Assembly (NCBI GenBank): GCA_947493695.1
Contig: CANLSF010000005.1
Span: 124,001 to 188,000 of the forward strand
DNA: 64,000 nucleotides
Direction: 5' to 3'
DNA from: an uncultured Kiloniellaceae bacterium
Lineage (GTDB): Bacteria > Pseudomonadota > Alphaproteobacteria > Kiloniellales > Kiloniellaceae
Both the position numbers and the translations under genes were made by a program. Each line of letters begins with the position of its first letter. Position 1 is the first letter of the stretch. This document shows, in pieces, positions 60,995-64,000 of this stretch. The notes under the pieces are model-generated. The model ran no database searches and was not told where the DNA came from. It was given only the letters and a program-made list of their open reading frames with translations.

Positions 60995-63436
60995 TCAAGC
61001 AGCGTTGCGCGTCGCACACCAGCGCTGCCACATGTCCCGGAAGGCATTCTCCAGATCCCGGGTCTGTGCCACATGATCGGTAATGCCGGTCGCCATGAAG
61101 CGTTCATGCAGGTTTCCACGCAGCTCCGCGAGCTTCTCCGGGTTCAGAGCGAAGTCGACGGCCTTGGCGACGTAGTCCTCTACCGAGGAGGCAATCAGAC
61201 TCTCTTCGCCGACAATGCGCAGGATTCCTGAACCATTGCGCGAAACCCAGGTGGAACCTTCCAATGACAAAAGCGGAACCCCGACATAGAGCGTATCCAA
61301 GGACGTTGTGCCGCCGTTGTATGGAAAGGGATCCAAGGCTAAGTCGATGTCGCTGTAGCGCGTCAGGTAAATGTGGTGTTCTGAAGGTCCTTCGCAGGTA
61401 ATTCGTTCCGGATCGACGCCGTGGGATTCAAACATTGCCTTACTGGCTGTCACCGTGACCTCATTCCGGAAAGCGTGAGCCTTCAGTAAGAGTTTGGAAT
61501 CAGGGACCGCCTTCAACACCTCGCTCCAGGCCTCAATCGCCGCCGGACCAGCCTTAATAACATTGTTGAAACACCCAAACGTGACATGACCGTTGGTTTC
61601 GAAAGGCGAACGACCGATATCGGGGCGTTCTGGCGCCTTGTAAGTGACCGGAACTCGAGGAAGGTTATAGACTTCCTCAGTGAAATCCGATTCTCCACCT
61701 TCAGGCAGGAAGTGAGATGTCATCAGGATGTAATCCATATTTCGCAAGCCAGTGGTGTTCGGATAGCCAATCCAGCTCACCTGTACAGGTGCAGGTTTCA
61801 ACGCAAATACCGGCAAGCGGTTGTTACCCGTATGGCCGGCCAAGTCGACCAGGATGTCGATCCCGTCATCACGAATTTGTTGTGCAATTTCATAGGAGTT
61901 TCGTTCAATCGTGTAACGCCAATGATCCATGTACCCTTTGACCTGTTCAGTCCTGTCGTCCGATTTGAAAACCTCGGCATAGGCGTAGAGCTCAACTTGA
62001 TCACGATCGTGATTTTTCAACATCTCCTCAATGAAAGTAAGAACAACGTGTTTACGAAAATCAGGAGAAACATAACCGATTTTTAGTTTGCGGTTAGGGT
62101 CAGGCGGGTTCGTAAAGGCGTTTTCATCATAGGGCTGGTCCCATAGCTCACCGAATGCAAAGTGTTCGCGCACAAGCTCCTCGTGCGGAAGGCTGGGCAT
62201 GTAGTTGAGCGAGAATAACTTGTTTGAATGGGCCAGGCTAAAAGTCGGTATCGCCTCGATCGCAGCATCAAAGCACTCCAATGCCTCGTCGAGCTCTCCC
62301 CTCATAACGTGGCACATGCCCAGGTTATTGTGCGCGATACCATCTTTGGGATCACAGCTGATGCCAAGCCGATAGGCTCTTATAGCAGCATCAATCTGAT
62401 TATTTTCCGATAGGGTTAAACCCATTTCCCGATAAGGTTCCGAAATATCAGGCGCAAGTCTGATTGCCTTGTTAAGTGCATCGATAGATTCCAGTGGCTT
62501 GTTCTTGCTCCGAAGAATCTTACCCAGAATACAATAGGCAGAGGGCGAATCCGGAGATAGCTCGATCCCCTTTTGAACTTCCGCCTCAGCCTCGTCCGTG
62601 TCGCCAAATGCATAGAGTACGGAGCCGATATTGTTGCGGGCATCGCCATAATCAGGCTTGATTTCCGTCGCCCTGGCAAAACAGCTGAACGCGTGATCGA
62701 CATAGCCATCGCGTTTCCATGCGACACCCATATTGTTATAGGCCTCAGCATTTTTCGGGTCGGACTCAAGCGCCTGCTGGAAGTATGTTTTGGCCTCCTC
62801 GCATTCGTTACTCTCGAGCAGAATCGCGCCAATATTCAAGTATGCATCCGCGTAGGAAGGGTTAATTTCCAGAGCGTGACGATAAGCGATCATGGCTTCG
62901 TCCTTATCGCCTTTCAGGCTCGACGCCCTTCCCAGGTTCAGATAAGCCTGATCCGATTTCGGGGAAAGCTTGATCAGTTTTCTGAAAACCGATGACGCCC
63001 GGTCGTACTGCTCCAGATCCATGTAGACGTTGCCCAGGTTGAGCTGGGCCGGGGCAAATTTTTTGTCACCTTTAATCGCTTGATTAAAACTCTTCGCAGC
63101 TTCTTTCAGCTTGTTCTGCGCTTGCAGAGCCACGCCGAGATTGAAGTGACCCTCCGCAAACTTCGGCTGCTTACGCAGAGCTTTGGTGATAAATTCCTCG
63201 GCGGCATCATGCACACCGTTCTGGAGATAGAGGACGCCAAGGTAATAAAGAGCATCGATCTGGCCAGGCAAGATGGCAAGTGCCTGCTGATACAGGCTTT
63301 CAGCCTCCTTAACTCGGCCGGCTTGATGATGATCGAAGGCCAGTTCAATCGACTGCTTAGCCAGTTGCGCGCGGTCAGGCGCGCCATTTGTGCCCGCCCC
63401 TGGTGTTGTCGCCGCACCCTGAAATTTTCCGGCCAT
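60995..63436 (-). CDS. TPR glycosyltransferase, GT41 (SPINDLY/OGT-like)
   Basis: The protein has 813 residues. Eleven or so TPRs occupy residues ~30-410 (repeats such as AYNNMGVAWKRDGYVDHAFSCF). The GT41 catalytic region follows: FGCFNNVIKAGPAAIEAWSEVL near residue 600, SKLLLKAHAF, and YSDIDLALDPFPYNGGTTSLDTLYVGVPLL near 710. It transfers a sugar to protein Ser/Thr in the cytoplasm; the donor in bacteria is not always GlcNAc. GAGGG precedes the ATG by five bases. Its position between the flagellin cluster and the flagellar gene at 63908 makes flagellin a possible acceptor. Confidence 0.9.
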   Translation of the reverse strand: MAGKFQGAATTPGAGTNGAPDRAQLAKQSIELAFDHHQAGRVKEAESLYQQALAILPGQIDALYYLGVLYLQNGVHDAAEEFITKALRKQPKFAEGHFNLGVALQAQNKLKEAAKSFNQAIKGDKKFAPAQLNLGNVYMDLEQYDRASSVFRKLIKLSPKSDQAYLNLGRASSLKGDKDEAMIAYRHALEINPSYADAYLNIGAILLESNECEEAKTYFQQALESDPKNAEAYNNMGVAWKRDGYVDHAFSCFARATEIKPDYGDARNNIGSVLYAFGDTDEAEAEVQKGIELSPDSPSAYCILGKILRSKNKPLESIDALNKAIRLAPDISEPYREMGLTLSENNQIDAAIRAYRLGISCDPKDGIAHNNLGMCHVMRGELDEALECFDAAIEAIPTFSLAHSNKLFSLNYMPSLPHEELVREHFAFGELWDQPYDENAFTNPPDPNRKLKIGYVSPDFRKHVVLTFIEEMLKNHDRDQVELYAYAEVFKSDDRTEQVKGYMDHWRYTIERNSYEIAQQIRDDGIDILVDLAGHTGNNRLPVFALKPAPVQVSWIGYPNTTGLRNMDYILMTSHFLPEGGESDFTEEVYNLPRVPVTYKAPERPDIGRSPFETNGHVTFGCFNNVIKAGPAAIEAWSEVLKAVPDSKLLLKAHAFRNEVTVTASKAMFESHGVDPERITCEGPSEHHIYLTRYSDIDLALDPFPYNGGTTSLDTLYVGVPLLSLEGSTWVSRNGSGILRIVGEESLIASSVEDYVAKAVDFALNPEKLAELRGNLHERFMATGITDHVAQTRDLENAFRDMWQRWCATRNAA

Positions 63437-63769
63437 TGATCCCTCTTCACAGACAAGAAGTGTTGTTGCGTCCTACTGCGGACCGCCGGTCCTGGAATAA
63501 AGGTGCCGGTATCTTCGCAATCATGGTGAAGAGAGTTTGACTAAACAGAGTTAATGAACGCTTTACCGGCATCAGGTTGTAGCCCGCAGAACGAAGTTGC
63601 ATTCACTTTCCATGGATTCCGGGCAGGTTCGCTTCGACGCACAAGGTCACGGAAATTTTTACCCCAAAGTCGGAGGCTGCTAGGAAAAGTCAGCCTAGCT
63701 CGGCGTGCCGGTCGCTATGTAAATAAATTTTCTCTATAAAAATCAATATATTACGAATTTTTCGATTCT
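63437..63769. other. Intergenic region between GT41 gene and the right-edge flagellar gene
   Basis: The divergent gap is AT-rich after 63700 with A/T runs. No gene was recognised. It should hold the promoter of the GT41 gene and an enhancer for the sigma-54 promoter at 63770. Confidence 0.45.
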
Positions 63770-63785
63770 TGGCCTGTGCTTTGCA
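63770..63785 (+). promoter_or_regulatory. Sigma-54 promoter of the right-edge gene
   Basis: TGGCCT-N5-TTGCA with exact -24/-12 spacing lies 123 bp before the ATG at 63908, the same distance as in the flagellin genes. Confidence 0.6.
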
Positions 63786-63907
63786 AAGACTTGGCCGAAC
63801 CAATCCGTCCCTGCTCTGGTAATGAGATTCGCCGGAACGCTTCGGAAAGGTATCGAAGGACGAACGCAGATCTTTCTGCCGGTCCGAGACAAGAATGGAG
63901 TAAAGCA

Positions 63908-64000
63908 ATGGCACTACCCGCTGCTCATACGAATTACGGCGAGATGATGGAATCCCGCCCCGGCCGCGCAATGGTCGAACTGCACGATGAAGCGATCAAC
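63908..64000 (+). CDS. N-terminal part of a possible FliS-like flagellar protein, cut by the window edge
   Basis: Thirty-one codons are visible. GGAG lies eight bases before the ATG. The pattern NYGEMMESRPGRAMVELHDE loosely follows the FliS start (Y-x6-S-P-x4-V-x-L-x-D-x-A), but this is weak. A sigma-54 promoter upstream and the glycan and flagellin neighbours support a flagellar role. Other small flagellar proteins are equally possible. Confidence 0.4.
   Translation, partial: MALPAAHTNYGEMMESRPGRAMVELHDEAIN

Overview
The window looks like a stretch of chromosome from a free-living, probably marine, alphaproteobacterium of the Rhodospirillales/Kiloniellales type. The reasons are several TRAP transporters, a bufferin operon, periplasmic nitrate reductase in napEFDABC order, sigma-54-dependent short flagellins and a SPINDLY-type glycosyltransferase. 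No rRNA, tRNA, CRISPR array or intact insertion sequence was recognised. The genus cannot be fixed from the sequence alone.

Layout. 0-0.7 kb: the 5' part of flaG (cut by the left edge) and a 60-residue 'mini-flagellin' that keeps a full flagellin promoter and leader. 1.1-4.5 kb: a copper-type bufferin operon (YHS protein, BufA precursor, MNIO enzyme BufB, BufC, DoxX-like BufD). 4.5-14.2 kb: housekeeping and detoxification genes (three-class mix of SAM methyltransferases and regulators, haloacetate dehalogenase with tartrate dehydrogenase, glutathionyl-hydroquinone reductase, LysE exporter, Tat-exported class D beta-lactamase). 14.3-19.9 kb: napEFDABC plus a SUMF1-domain protein. 21-28.3 kb: a DctPQM TRAP transporter operon with an M81 peptidase and a D-amino-acid dehydratase-like PLP enzyme, divergent from ridA and an RpiR regulator, with two matching palindromes between them. 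28.6-34.2 kb: a TAXI-TRAP transporter with a Cys-type sulfatase and a divergent LysR regulator. 34.2-38.6 kb: membrane proteins, YggS, two unknown genes and SoxR. 38.7-42.5 kb: a cobalamin-riboswitch-controlled BtuFCD-like ABC operon with DUF1636 and an upstream Zur-like palindrome. 42.9-45.9 kb: diaminopropionate ammonia-lyase, an Lrp regulator and a MetE-like methyltransferase.

45.9-54.4 kb: six full-length flagellin genes on the minus strand in two subfamilies (four 'MPVVATN' type, two nearly identical 'MPTVTTN' type). Perfectly spaced sigma-54 promoters lie upstream of each transcription unit. Every MPVVA-type gene, including the distant mini-flagellin, carries the same three-hairpin 5' leader: the stems covary, two of the loops are A(A/C)GUA, and the Shine-Dalgarno lies in the last stem. 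This leader plus the mini-flagellin is the most unusual signal in the window. It looks like a post-transcriptional flagellin control system, perhaps FlbT-like.

54.7-63.4 kb: sugar-nucleotide and glycan genes (DegT aminotransferase, RfbA, methyltransferase, GNAT, two paralogous five-bladed-propeller proteins, WbqC, TPR-GT41). They may glycosylate flagellin or build a surface glycan. At the right edge a sigma-54 promoter precedes a truncated gene that may encode a FliS-like flagellar protein.
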